A stretch of DNA of 64,000 nt from positions 1,866,060 to 1,930,059 of the forward strand of contig CM030937.1 of the NCBI GenBank assembly GCA_018136815.1. Reading direction: 5' to 3'. This DNA is from Isochrysis galbana (taxonomy: Eukaryota > Haptophyta > Isochrysidales > Isochrysidaceae). Below are positions 54,695 through 64,000 of this stretch, piece by piece. Position 1 is the first letter of the stretch. Each line of letters begins with the position of its first letter. The position numbers were made by a program, and so were the translations under genes. Below the pieces are notes generated by a model that saw nothing but the letters and a program-made list of their open reading frames with translations, was not told where the DNA came from and made no database searches.

Positions 54695-55330
54695 TCACAC
54701 TTGTCTTGAAAGGATCGTCTTCAATGAGCGCATCGAATGTATACCGCACTCCTCGTGTGTCAGCTTGAACTTCTTTTCGATGTCGTAAAAGCTGTGGTAC
54801 GGGTCAATGTACCCCTGCTTCTTTTCGAGCATGAGGTAATGCCTACCGGTCTTATCGATGGCGTAGGGATACGGAAAGTCGTTCGCTCCTACAGGCGATA
54901 CGAATGCGACGATCTCGTCGACGGCCTCAAATTCGAACACTTCGATGCCCACGAAGACGTACTTGAGGTCGCCGATGTAGAAGAGCAAAGAGTTCCCTGC
55001 TTCATTGAGCTCGTTCACTCTGTCGTACCCTCCTGACAATACAGTCAATGGGCAGAGGTGGCTGATGCCAACAAACATGTCCTCGCACACGAACGCGTGA
55101 TGCGAGGCTTCGCCGTGTACATCGACCAAGTGCCTACCGTCATCGCGCTGTGCAACGGACGCGACAAAGCCCACGCCGCCATTGTCACGGGTCGCGTACT
55201 TTTGGACACCGGGTTCAGGGGCGAGAATCCTTCGCCAGTGCTCTTCGAACTCGTGTATACCTGGGTCTCCCGTCTCAGGTGTGGGAGAGCCATGGTAAAG
55301 GAGCGACAAGGCAAGGTCTCTATGTGTCAT
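54695..55330 (-). CDS. Uncharacterised 211-residue protein in compact cluster
   Basis: ATG 55330 opens MTHRDLALSLLYHGSPTPET, continuing without intron to a stop at 54695. Notable blocks are DMFVGISHLCPLTVLSGGYD, EVFEFEAVDEIVAFVSPVG, DFPYPYAIDKTGRHYLMLEK and YHSFYDIEKKFKLTHE. The fold looks alpha/beta and soluble. I do not recognise the family. It lies 62 bp downstream of the Cys-rich gene on the same strand, and such tight intronless spacing differs from the other genes in this window and recalls large DNA viruses of algae. Confidence 0.65.
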   Translation of the reverse strand: MTHRDLALSLLYHGSPTPETGDPGIHEFEEHWRRILAPEPGVQKYATRDNGGVGFVASVAQRDDGRHLVDVHGEASHHAFVCEDMFVGISHLCPLTVLSGGYDRVNELNEAGNSLLFYIGDLKYVFVGIEVFEFEAVDEIVAFVSPVGANDFPYPYAIDKTGRHYLMLEKKQGYIDPYHSFYDIEKKFKLTHEECGIHSMRSLKTILSRQV

Positions 55331-55392
55331 TTATGAGCACGAAACGAAAAAAGCTTCCGTGAGCGCCTTTCACTTTGTTCCGTGCTCGCCAA

Positions 55393-55761
55393 TCAGTCAT
55401 CAGATCTGCAGGTACCACTACGACACGTGTATTCACCACAGCACTCCGAGTTACTTTGGCACACCGACCCTGGCTCGCGGCATGGCGTCTCACACACTCC
55501 CTCGTCATTGCACTCAAGTCCTTCACAGCACTCGTCGCCATAACTGCACCCCCCCCTTTTCTCGACACACGGTGTGACGGTACGGCACTTTTGGTCGGAG
55601 CACACGAGATCGTGACAACAGTCTCCATCGTTTGCACACTCTCCATCCACATCCTTGCATCTGTCTGGCTGCTTCTTCGTGAGTACCAACGCGACGACGG
55701 TGGCGGCGACCACGGTGGCGACGACCACCGCAAGGGCAATCAAAAGTCGTTTCGACGGCAT
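55393..55761 (-). CDS. Small single-pass protein with three knottin-like Cys repeats, copy 2
   Basis: It has the same 122-residue product as copy 1, with N-terminal signal anchor and three CC-containing repeats. It lies in a three-gene same-strand cluster, 65 bp downstream of the gene at 55827-56282 and 62 bp upstream of the gene at 54695. Its upstream sequence is shared with the truncated copy at 42620, so this context is probably the original one. DNA differences from copy 1 include C/G at 47152/55692-region and A/G in CACCGC(A/G)AGGG. Confidence 0.75.
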   Translation of the reverse strand: MPSKRLLIALAVVVATVVAATVVALVLTKKQPDRCKDVDGECANDGDCCHDLVCSDQKCRTVTPCVEKRGGCSYGDECCEGLECNDEGVCETPCREPGSVCQSNSECCGEYTCRSGTCRSDD

Positions 55762-55826
55762 ATTTACCCATATGCCCATTTTTTTTAGTCCAACGTTCGG
55801 TTCGAAACAAACGCGATGCGCTTGCC

Positions 55827-56282
55827 TCATGGGGGGGAGGGGGAGTCTCCTGAGTTTGCATTCGCTGTGGATAATCGCTTGGTCACGGTCCTGATGACAA
55901 AGACGACCACCGCCACGAGCGCGGCGACGACCCCAAGCGTGACCAACAAGGCGGTCAGCATTACTTTGTCGAAGATGAAGCGGAGGGCCAGCTGTGTTGG
56001 TGTTTCCACCGAGTCCGCACTGCACTCGACGTGGAGCGAGCGCACCGGGTGCGTCCACCCGATCGCCTTCAGGTCGACTTCTTCACGGCGCTTGTCTTGT
56101 GCTTGCGGGTCGTCTACCGACGGGCCGTGTATGGTCGAGCTCACGCCTTTGGAGTGGGGCTCGGAAAAGATAGTCATTTTGCACCCCATCCTCGCAGATG
56201 CCTGCTTGGGGTCCTGGAGGTTCACCTCGTACTTTCCCGTTCCAAAGCCATTCCTATCGACGCGCCCGGGGGCGTTCCCCAT
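55827..56282 (-). CDS. Uncharacterised protein with C-terminal membrane segment
   Basis: 151 residues from ATG 56282: MGNAPGRVDRNGFGTGKYEV, CKMTIFSEPHSKGVSSTIHG and KAIGWTHPVRSLHVECSADS, then the membrane segment VMLTALLVTLGVVAALVAVV and a short basic, Ser/Pro-rich tail. No intron and no recognised family. A glycine at position 2 (MGN) makes N-myristoylation possible. It is the first gene of the compact minus-strand cluster 56282-54695. A virion or membrane protein of an integrated algal virus is one possible reading, but nothing diagnostic (capsid, ATPase, polymerase) is present. Confidence 0.6.
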   Translation of the reverse strand: MGNAPGRVDRNGFGTGKYEVNLQDPKQASARMGCKMTIFSEPHSKGVSSTIHGPSVDDPQAQDKRREEVDLKAIGWTHPVRSLHVECSADSVETPTQLALRFIFDKVMLTALLVTLGVVAALVAVVVFVIRTVTKRLSTANANSGDSPSPP

Positions 56283-56344
56283 TGTTACAATTTAGGCTCG
56301 CACGCACACGGGAGCGCCTTTTGTTTTGGGGTGCTTTTTATTTT

Positions 56345-56590
56345 TTTTTCGGGGACCCTCCCCCACGTGGCCGCCGCCGCGGCGCTGCACGGCCAGCCGC
56401 GCCACTTGACGAGATATTTGCGCGACGATCCATCGCCCCTGTGACCAAGTAACTCTTCGACGAGATACTCATCTGGTTCTACGGGAGACTCATCCACCCA
56501 GGTGTAATACGGACGGAGGTTGGAGAAGGGTTGACGCGTGATACGGGGCAAGGAGCGATCCTGCCTCGCGCCGTGCTGCAAGTGCAAGAA
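56345..56590 (-). pseudogene. Chromodomain fragment of a Ty3/gypsy polyprotein
   Basis: The minus strand reads FSNLRPYYTWVDESPVEPDE, then YLVEELLGHRGDGSSRKYLV and KWRGW before the frame degenerates. This parallels the C-terminus of the polyprotein at 10780 (NLRPYYTLTDEDPVQADEYL, YLVKWRGY). Only the post-integrase linker and half of the chromodomain remain. It lies immediately upstream of the compact gene cluster. Confidence 0.85.
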
Positions 56591-57264
56591 GCGGTAATTT
56601 TGAAGAGATTGTTATGTGTGCCACATGCTCGAAAATCGGTTGTTTTGGCCAATGGGCGCTCCCCGTTAGCTATGGTAGTGTTTGACAACCCTAGTACATG
56701 TTGAACAGCCTTCTTGCAATTCGCATTTCAGCGTTTAGGTAGCTTCTCTCCTCGGTCATGAATAGCGTGGTGGTTGCAGGTAACGCGTAACGCAGACAAG
56801 GAATTGAGGTGGCTCCACGTAACGCGTCACGCAGACAACGAATTACTTAGTGCTCTAGACTATAAGATCAGTGGTTGTCGCAGTTCGCAAGTGCAATTTG
56901 ACGGACAGGTTTTTGCACGATTGCATAGACGGAGGATATGTGCAAGCACTTTGTTGTTGCGTGATGTGGTAAAGCGGCATCTTAAGCAGACGATCGTTGA
57001 GGGTGTAGGATGCCAGCCGGGCATTATCACGCGGATGGAACCATAACCTGAAAAGCGGCGATCCGCAATAGCTTGCTTGCAGACTGCACTATGCTCAGAC
57101 TGGATGCTGTCAACCATCGAGTACATGTAATTTATTCGTTTACTAGTCCAAGCTGGCAGCACGGTGACTCTCTGTTCAGCTGCAGATTACGGAGGCTAGC
57201 CCCGCAGTATTGTGGCATCCGTAACTTCGCCAAATACTCGAAAGAGTGGCAGATGTTGCCACCT
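56591..57264. other. Intergenic
   Basis: It holds a 43-bp tandem duplication (GTAACGCGT(A/C)ACGCAGACAA at 56779 and 56819). No gene is seen; the right end is the 3' flank of the ShKT gene. Confidence 0.5.
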
Positions 57265-58756
57265 CTAGAGCTCATCTTTATCGGGAGATTCGATGGCTTG
57301 GCACATGCCGCACGATCCAGGGCAGACCCGGTACATGAAGCCCTTGTTGTCTTCGCACTGCCCGTCTTTTGCCCAACCAGCACAACTTTCATCGTGATCC
57401 ATACACACCGTCGAGCAGACCTGCGTCATTGGCACGGGGCACAAATAGCTGACACCTCTTGGGGCGTGAAATCTTTAGCGGGTAGGCTAGCGAGGGCCAA
57501 TACCAGGGATTCAAATGCAATATGGTATGCGCGACTTTTCGACGCCGATTGCTCGACACCAACATCGCAGGCAATACGAGGCGTCGTACCCCGCATGAGT
57601 CGGGGCATTCCTTCATCACCGCCAAGGGATTGTTCAAGCACTCTCCGGCATCCGCCCAGATCTGGCATTGCGTCGAATTACCATCGGCACATTTTACGCC
57701 TTCGCAGACGCCACACGAGTTTGGACACTCCTTGTACATGAAGCCTGGGTTTTTGAAGCACTCGCCGTCGGCAGTCCATCCGGGGCAGTCGGCCTGGAAA
57801 TCGCGGCATGTTGACTTGCACGCCTCGCATGTGACCGGACAATTGCGAATCATGAACTCCGGGTTTTCATTGCACTCGCCAGCCGAGCCCCAGACAGCAC
57901 AGTCCTCCAGCAAGTCCTTGCACTCCGGATTACAGAGGCCACAGCTCGTTGGGCAGACGCGTAGCATGGACTCGGAGTTGGCCTCGCACTCTCCCGCCTG
58001 CAGCAGCAAATTGAGTGTGGGAAAGCTGCGTTTGGGATAGTTGGCTGACCCAAGGTTGTCATGTCACCGGTATGCACGGAAGAGGCGCACACCTTGGCCC
58101 AAGCACCACACGAGACATCAGTGTCATTGCAAGAATGGCTGCACACGCCGCACGACAGTGGGCAGTTGAGCATCATAAACTTCTGTTGGAGTCGGGGCGA
58201 CGGGCAGGTAGCGCAGGCTGAGAATTCACTTGCGTCAACGACATCAATGCCCCTCCCTGCGCTTCCCTCACATCATCAGTAAAACTCAAAACAGGCGTAC
58301 GACCTAGCAATCTCCGCCCATCCCCACCCTCGCCGTCTCTAGTCTGTTTCATTTCTATTCTGTGGTGCTTATGAGAGCGCGCCTGCTCTACAGCTCCCCC
58401 CCCCCCCTCTTCGTGTTTCATACGCCTCATTGATCTTGCAGCTCCCTGTCAGTCGTCAATGTCCTTTCCCTCCCCTCCGCCTCCCTCGCCCCCTCCTCCA
58501 GTCTTAAGGTTCAATGCCCCCCCCCCCCCCCCCGCAATACACACACCCCACCCTCCTCTCTCTGCCTCTCCCACCTCCTCCCCTTCTCTCTCTCTCCCCC
58601 CCCCTCCCACCCCCCCTCTGTCCGCAGGCGCCGCACCACATTCTCTCCGGCACACTCTCCTTCCCTCGCCCAGTTGGCGCAGTCGACGCGCTTGTCGTTG
58701 CAGACGCCGGCCCAGACGCCAACGCTCAGCGCGACCACGCCCAGCACCCAACGCAT
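57265..58756 (-). CDS. ER-retained protein of six tandem ShKT domains (KDEL)
   Basis: Four exons on the minus strand: 58756-58640, 58182-58093, 57997-57590 and 57420-57265, all phase 0; 256 residues. It begins MRWVLGVVALSVGVWAGVC, a signal peptide, and is otherwise almost entirely six ShKT modules of the form C-x5/6-C-x-x-W-x4-G-(E/Q)-C-x-x-N-x(5)-M-x-x-x-C-P-x-(S/T)-C-x-x-C, starting at CNDKRVDCANWAREGEC, CNDTDVSC, CKDLLEDC, CRDFQADC, CADGNSTQC and CMDHDESC. The end is IESPDKDEL, a canonical KDEL retrieval signal, so it should reside in the ER lumen. ShKT modules are common disulfide scaffolds, often attached to prolyl 4-hydroxylases, peptidases or oxidoreductases; no enzyme domain is present here. 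Introns fall at the same place within modules 1 and 2 and near module 6. Confidence 0.88.
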
Positions 58757-59093
58757 CGCGACGCCGTCCAGCGCTGCCGATCCCCCTGGTCCTCTCCCCT
58801 CTCCCCTCTCTCCACACGGCCTGCCGGCCCTCTCTCTCTCTCTCGCTCTCTCTTTCTCTCTTTTGCCCGTCTTCCTCTCTCTCTTTCTCTCTTCCTCTCT
58901 TCCTCTCCTCTCCTCCAACATCTCTCTCTGCCTCTCTCTCCCTGCTGTGTCTCTCTCTCCCTCTGTCTCTCTGTCTCTTTCGCTCCTCTCTCGCTCTTCT
59001 CTCTTCTTTTTTCTCTCTCTCTTCTCACTCTACCCCTCCTCTCTCCCGGTCGACCGCGCGCTCGAGGCGTCCCCCCCCCCGGCGGGCGCGCGG

Positions 59094-59146
<53 letters not shown>

Positions 59147-59729
59147 CGGCGGCGGCGGCGGCGGCGGCGGGCGCAGGAGAACCAAAATATGGAACATACC
59201 GGGGGGAGGGGGGAAGGGGGGAAGGGGGGGGGGGGGGAGTTGCCCTCTCCATGCAGACTATCGGAGTATTTGAGTAGAGAGTAGAGAGTGGCCCTCTCCA
59301 TCATAGAATTGGTGCTTTCTAATACACCGATTTGGCATGGGGCCAGAGTGTCGCGACTTTTTTTGGGCGCAATTTGGGTAAGTGAACGAAAACGAAATTT
59401 TCGACGAAATTTGGGGGGGGGGGGGCGCGGAGCGCCGAAGCGAAAACAAGGATCAACAAACCTGCGCGCTTTCTACATTCATGATCTTCTCCAAGTCCAA
59501 GTCTCCTTCATGAGTCGCTATAACAAACGGGTCGTAGGTTGATTGTTGATTGACTTCGTTGTTGTTAGTTGATGCTGCTTCTGGTTGCCTCTATCCTTTG
59601 TGCTCTTCCGTATGTGACAACAAACAACAATCCCCTTCTTCTCACATATAAAATGCATTACGCGCAGTGGGATTATTACTATTACCATAAAGTGACTGAG
59701 AGGGTGCAACTCGAGGTTCCATTTTTTTG
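58757..59729. repeat. CT-rich promoter region and 52-bp G homopolymer
   Basis: 58780-59045 is CT-rich. A run of C (59071-59080) is followed by 52 consecutive G at 59095-59146 and (CGG)n to about 59170. 59340-59430 contains CGAAATTTG-type repeats like those at 25620. No gene is supported. Confidence 0.75.
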
Positions 59730-60273
59730 TCACGCCCCTCCCGGCTTTTTAGGTATATAATTTCTACTGACCCCTAACTTCGCCCATAACTCGGGGCAGG
59801 CCAGCGCGGGGCTCGAAAGGAGGGAGGGACCGGACGGAACCCACATCATCTTCAGCACCAACCACGGAGGGATTGAGAGAGGAAGGAACACTTGGCAAAG
59901 GATCAGCGAAAGAAAGGAGAGGAAAGGCCGCCGGTGGAGCAACGGACGAGGCGCTAGAGGACCCATTCCAGCTCCAGTTGACGGGATGTGAGTAGAGGCC
60001 CAAGGAGGCGGCGGAACTTCGACCGTCGGCGCGGGGAGGCGAGAGGAGGGGAGAACTGGCTCGGAAAGACTCTCTTTTGAAGAAGGGAGGGGACCCACGA
60101 GGCTCTCTTCCCTGGGAGACTTCGACCCGTACGGTTCGAGAACCGAAGAAGAAGAGACGGGCTCATGACGCGGGGACAATGAAGATTTCTCAAGGGAAGA
60201 ACTCGACATGGCGACCCGTTTAAGATAATAAACCGGCATGACTTCGACTTCTCGTTCTGCAGTCGCTTTGCGA

Positions 60274-60366
<93 letters not shown>

Positions 60367-60720
60367 CTCCTCTCCTCGGCCGACGGAGGGAAGTTCCGTC
60401 CAAAACATTTATAGTTCTTAGGTCCTAGGATATTCCGTGGGGGGGTCTCTCCGCGCACCGCGAGGGAAAGGACGCGATCTCGCTCCGGGGTCAAGATTAC
60501 CCGAAAGGAGGAAACCTGGAATCAAGACTTGACAAACAGGCGCCGCTATAAATATGGAACGAAACGAGAACCCGAGTTCTAGGTCGCCGGGGACGAACCC
60601 TACCAATCTAGATGTGCCTGAGCTTCACCGTGTGGCCGCACGGCGAAGGACCTGGAGATAAGAGCCTGAAATCGCATCATCTACGATGAATGCTGAATGC
60701 GACACTAGGATATAACGTGC
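59730..60720 (-). mobile_element. Remnant of an LTR element with (CT)n microsatellite
   Basis: 60560-60712 matches, in reverse, the LTR-like start at 31899 and ends GAATGCGACA, the same terminus as the chromovirus LTR. 60278-60363 is a CT microsatellite of about 43 units. A Ser/Pro-rich minus-strand frame (60240-59760) may be a gag-like remnant but is not recognisable. Boundaries on the left are not determined. Confidence 0.5.
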
Positions 60721-61158
60721 TAATTACTACTATTTTATTATCATCAAATTTTCGTGCGTTGATGCGTCTGTAGGAACTGGGGCCGTATGGAGTACGCTTT
60801 GGAGTCGTCACATGAATTGGTCGCACCGGTAATTAATACAACTAGTCGCACGCTTATGCACTTTGTGGATCGCGTCGCGGTATGCTAGTGCGGCAACGCA
60901 CACTGAACCTCCCACCACCACATCCAAGTTGCTGGCGCCTCATTGTTTGCATCGTGCACAACAAAAGCGCATGCATTATCGCCCTTCGCGCTGCACACCT
61001 CAGGTCGACTGACACTCTACGATTGGTTGGTTTCCAAATCATGCCAACGGGAATGAGCGCCGAGCCTTCAGTTCTACTTCTACCCTCGTTGCCCGTTTGG
61101 AAGGTGCTTATGAGAGCTCTTACATGTCGAGTGAACTCTTCAACTTGGAGCGATCGGC
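60721..61158. other. Intergenic
   Basis: AT-rich at 60705-60770, otherwise unremarkable. It is the 3' flank of the multicopper oxidase gene. Nothing else seen. Confidence 0.5.
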
Positions 61159-63723
61159 TCAAGCGTACGGCGGGCTATCATGCACCTCACCCTTCTTGGC
61201 CGCGCCACGGCAGTAGATGCTCAGCACGACAGCCAGCAGCACAGCAACGGCTGCCGCCACGCCAATTGCGATTCCAATAATTGCGCCTATGCTGAGGGCC
61301 GAGGTGGGCGGCGCGAGAGGTGGCGACGATGGTGGAAGGGCCACGAGGATGACAACCTGACTGGCCTTTGGCTGCTGCTCCACAGAGCTCACAGTGATGC
61401 CGAGCGTCACCCCAGCGCTAGCTGTTGAGCTGAAGTCGGGCTCAAGCATTGTGACGAGAGCCCGTGCAGCAACCAAAGAATCGGAGAGGATGGTCGCCTT
61501 CACAATGACCGAACCAGGGAGGATCTCAACTAAGACCCTTGACCTGAGAACGCCGGCTCGATTTGCCAACCTCTGAGCAATAGCACCAGAGTCGAGGTCC
61601 TCCGCGTTACCGGAAGCCGTGACTCGCAGTTGCACTGCATTCTCGATCGTTGTTGTCCGTCCAGGCGGTGCGGGAGGGGCCGACGGTGGTGGTTGTGGAG
61701 TGAGCGCCCCGGCCGGAAGAGTGGGCGGCAAAGGGGGGGGCGAGGGAGACGGCGGGGGGGGGGGCACGCTGGGCGGTGGTGGCGATGGCAGAGGACTCGG
61801 CGGCTCGCGCGGCATTACGTTGGGCGGCGATGGAGGCGGGGATGGCGAAGGCGAGGGCGGCGAGGGCGAGGGTGGCAGAGATGGCGACGCAGGCGGCGCT
61901 GAGGGAGACGTGGGCGGCGGTGAAGTAGAGATAATAGCCGCAGTGCACGTGCCTGCTGTGATTATAGTGGGGCTTTGAACAGCCGCCGTCCGGTGGCACG
62001 AGGGGTCCACATCCGTGGCTCCCGACCAGACTGCGCCCTCGGTGCCTTCAATCTTGATGACTCCCATCTGCGACAAGAAGGTACACAGGCGTTCAGAGGA
62101 CGCAGTGGTGGCACAATCCGAGAGGGTTATGCGTGCCCGAAGTAACGCAGTGTGGAATAAGACGAGGGTGCGCGTGCAACATGGGGGAGGAGGTTGACGC
62201 ACCATTCCCATGTCCTCGTGCTGCAGGATGTGGCAGTGGATGACGTTGGTGCCCGTGAAGGTGTCCGCTTGGAGACGGACGTTCACGACATTGTTGGGAT
62301 TTAGCATGACGTCGTGCCAGTCGCCGGCGCGGAAGTAATTGGAAGCGGTGTCGGCAGGCTCGGCGGCGATCTGAAAGTGGTTGATGTGATTGTGGAAGGG
62401 GTGCACGTTGACACCGCTCAGCTGGTACTCGACCACGGTCCCGGAAGTGATTGTTGCCAAGTAGGTAGTCGACGAGACAAAGGACACTCCATTGATATTG
62501 GGGACAGGGCCCATGTTGATCGCGACGGTCTTGTCGGGCGTGGTGCCGGTGAGGTCGACGAGATAGCACGGCCGATTCACCTGGAACGTCGGCAGGTCGC
62601 ACGCCGCTTCTTCGGATGCCGAGGCGACCACCGTCGCGAGGTCCTGTGTGAGCTCCTCGTTGCCTGCTCCGCCTCCTGCCATCGGGCCACCTCCACCACC
62701 TCCCCCTCCCGGCCCAGGGCCGGGGCCTCGCTGGAGCCGTCGGCGACGCGCGGTGTTCAGCGCCCATGTGTGACTGCCTTCGGGGCACCGGACAAGCCAG
62801 TCCGCGCGGTTGCCTGGCCCCATGTAGCCAGCAGTGATGTCGCGGGGTGCCGTGGGGAGGTACACGCCGTCTTTGGCGAGCAGCTTCACCTCACACCCAG
62901 GGATGTTAGGCTGGATGGTCGAATCGACGGCCGCAAAGACCAGGCGCCAACGGTACCAGCGGTTAGCCACGACGTTTATCACGGGCTCCGTCAACCCGTT
63001 GATAAGAACCGAGTTTGTTTGCGTGCCGCTCGTGGCTCCATTGCCCCAATAGTTGTCGGTGCACTGCGCGTCTGTGCCGCCGGCATTGCGGCAGTTGGCT
63101 GCATAGGTCTGTGCGACCGCCGTGAGCTCGGGCATGTTAAGATGGAGAAGGACCATCTCCATCTCTGCGAGGTTAGCAATGACGTCGGGCAGCGATCCCT
63201 CTGGGTCTTCGACTATGAGCATGCCTGCGGCGCCCCCGCCCGCATGTGTCGCGGTTGAGCCGTGGTGATGTGGGTGGTACCAGAAGGTGCCTCCCATGTG
63301 GTCTTCTGGGATATTGTACGTGTAGGTATTGGAGGTGCCAGGCGCAACCTGGACGAACACTGAGTCGCCCGGCGCCTCGCCTGAGATGTGCAGCCCGTGC
63401 GTGTGAAGGTTGGTCACATCAAAGTCAGAAAACTCGTTGTGGAGTCCAGCAGTGTCGAAGCCCTCTTCTTCCAGCTCATTCACGAGGGTGATGTGGAGCG
63501 TATCTCCAGGCCGGACGCGTATCGTGGGGCCGGGTATTACGCCATTGAACGCGCGCGTCCGCTGAATCACCCCGTCGCCCTCGTACGTGAAGGGGCTGAG
63601 CGTGAGGGTGGCGCTGACTGTCGTCCCCTCGCGGCTTGAGACTGTGGAGGGAAAGGAGAGGGCCTCGCCCGTCTGGCAGCGCGCGAGGTGCGCGAGTAGG
63701 CAGAGGCAGAGAATTCGCATCAT
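61159..63723 (-). CDS. Membrane-anchored multicopper oxidase with Ser/Pro stalk
   Basis: ATG 63723 is chosen because it opens a signal peptide, MMRILCLCLLAHLARC. One intron, 62202-62068 (GTGCGT...TCGCAG, 135 bp), is inferred because the intervening 45 codons break the copper motif HCHILQHEDMGM from its continuation; the mature protein is about 809 residues. Copper ligands are all visible: NLHTHGLHI (residue ~100), WYHPHHHG (~146), VHPFHNHINHF (~440) and HCHILQHEDMGM (~495). Then come a Pro/Ser stalk ([21 protein letters not shown]; 61935-61690), a SEA/pherophorin-like segment and a membrane helix (IGAIIGIAIGVAAAVAVLL) with a short cytosolic tail. It resembles laccase/ferroxidase proteins; at the cell surface it could oxidise iron, manganese or phenolics. 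The Ser/Pro stalk recalls the repeat protein at 1-6618. Confidence 0.92.
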   Translation of the reverse strand: MMRILCLCLLAHLARCQTGEALSFPSTVSSREGTTVSATLTLSPFTYEGDGVIQRTRAFNGVIPGPTIRVRPGDTLHITLVNELEEEGFDTAGLHNEFSDFDVTNLHTHGLHISGEAPGDSVFVQVAPGTSNTYTYNIPEDHMGGTFWYHPHHHGSTATHAGGGAAGMLIVEDPEGSLPDVIANLAEMEMVLLHLNMPELTAVAQTYAANCRNAGGTDAQCTDNYWGNGATSGTQTNSVLINGLTEPVINVVANRWYRWRLVFAAVDSTIQPNIPGCEVKLLAKDGVYLPTAPRDITAGYMGPGNRADWLVRCPEGSHTWALNTARRRRLQRGPGPGPGGGGGGGGPMAGGGAGNEELTQDLATVVASASEEAACDLPTFQVNRPCYLVDLTGTTPDKTVAINMGPVPNINGVSFVSSTTYLATITSGTVVEYQLSGVNVHPFHNHINHFQIAAEPADTASNYFRAGDWHDVMLNPNNVVNVRLQADTFTGTNVIHCHILQHEDMGMVRQPPPPCCTRTLVLFHTALLRARITLSDCATTASSERLCTFLSQMGVIKIEGTEGAVWSGATDVDPSCHRTAAVQSPTIITAGTCTAAIISTSPPPTSPSAPPASPSLPPSPSPPSPSPSPPPSPPNVMPREPPSPLPSPPPPSVPPPPPSPSPPPLPPTLPAGALTPQPPPSAPPAPPGRTTTIENAVQLRVTASGNAEDLDSGAIAQRLANRAGVLRSRVLVEILPGSVIVKATILSDSLVAARALVTMLEPDFSSTASAGVTLGITVSSVEQQPKASQVVILVALPPSSPPLAPPTSALSIGAIIGIAIGVAAAVAVLLAVVLSIYCRGAAKKGEVHDSPPYA

Positions 63724-64000
63724 GCACGTCGAGGCCTCGAGCGACTGCGGCCGAGTCGGGCCTTCTGACCCCTTCCACACACGCTCTCGTCGACCAACAG
63801 TCCCCCGGCGATGCAAAGTAGCCGACTCGCCCTCCCTCTCTCGCTCCGAAACAGAAGGCGACCCGGGGAGGGGAGGGCAGAGAGGGGGGGGGGGGGGGGG
63901 GGGGCAGGCGGTTAGTGTGAGACACAGAGTAGAGGAGAGTAGGAGTGCCTGAGAAGACCGAGAGAAGAAGGAAAGAGAAGAAGGTGGACAAGAGGAGAGA
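63724..64000. promoter_or_regulatory. Upstream region of the multicopper oxidase gene
   Basis: It contains an 18-20-base G run at 63885-63904 (C on the coding strand) and GA-rich sequence to the window end. No TATA-like box was identified. Confidence 0.4.

Noticed and set aside
57073..58040. Plus-strand frames opposite the ShKT gene
   Set aside because: They have no domain content, while the minus strand gives a fully spliced six-module protein.

Overview
The window looks like nuclear DNA of a GC-rich unicellular alga. The protein-coding genes have short GT-AG introns and eukaryotic endomembrane functions (YIPF-type Golgi protein, R-SNARE, ERGIC/PDI fusion, TBCC/RP2-type protein, KDEL-tagged lumenal protein). 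Intergenic DNA is full of CT/GA microsatellites and long C or G runs. A haptophyte (Prymnesium, Chrysochromulina or Emiliania-like) fits best, on gene style and on families known to be expanded there (choice-of-anchor A, HET-like/LRR, ShKT, LRAT). That is an inference; no marker gene fixes the lineage. A run of exactly 100 N at 22930-23029 shows this is a scaffolded assembly.

Layout. 1-6618 (minus): a very large secreted protein with a signal peptide, a choice-of-anchor-A-like domain and a Ser/Pro repeat region built from ~1.1-kb tandem units; it runs off the left edge. The long Gly/Asp/Glu reading frames on the plus strand there are antisense shadows. 7783-8626: a solo LTR. 8684-18838: a complete, very young Ty3/gypsy chromovirus (1,124-bp LTRs, 5-bp target duplication). 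Its polyprotein carries a phage-type DNA cytosine methyltransferase-like domain upstream of the protease and has lost the N-terminal (fingers) part of reverse transcriptase. 18.8-21.5 kb: dispersed repeats. 21.5-22.9 kb: an HET-like/LRR gene with an in-frame TAG and a frameshift. 23.0-23.3 kb: 3' end of a YIPF gene. 24-25.6 kb: a reverse transcriptase fragment and dispersed repeats. 26.4-27.2 kb: R-SNARE. 29.2-31.2 kb: ERGIC-thioredoxin fusion. 32.2-34.5 kb: two overlapping transposase-like reading frames. 35.0-36.5 kb (minus): FkbM-type methyltransferase. 37.3-37.9 kb: gag-like relic. 39.2-41.2 kb: WW-DEAD-box helicase. 43.6-45.4 kb: LRAT-domain membrane protein. 46.9-47.4 kb and 54.7-56.3 kb: compact intronless genes including two near-identical copies of a small Cys-rich membrane protein, possibly of viral origin. 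51.3-53.2 kb (minus): TBCC/RP2-like protein with a CaaX end. 57.3-58.8 kb (minus): six-ShKT protein ending in KDEL. 61.2-63.7 kb (minus): multicopper oxidase with Ser/Pro stalk and membrane anchor.

No operon logic applies. The host genes act mainly in the secretory pathway and cell surface. The accessory story is the mobile DNA: a methyltransferase-carrying retrotransposon, several LTR families with shared termini, non-autonomous repeats with a palindromic end, and a possible virus-derived gene cassette. Splice sites were assigned by eye from GT-AG signals, frame and family alignment; transcript data would be needed to confirm them.
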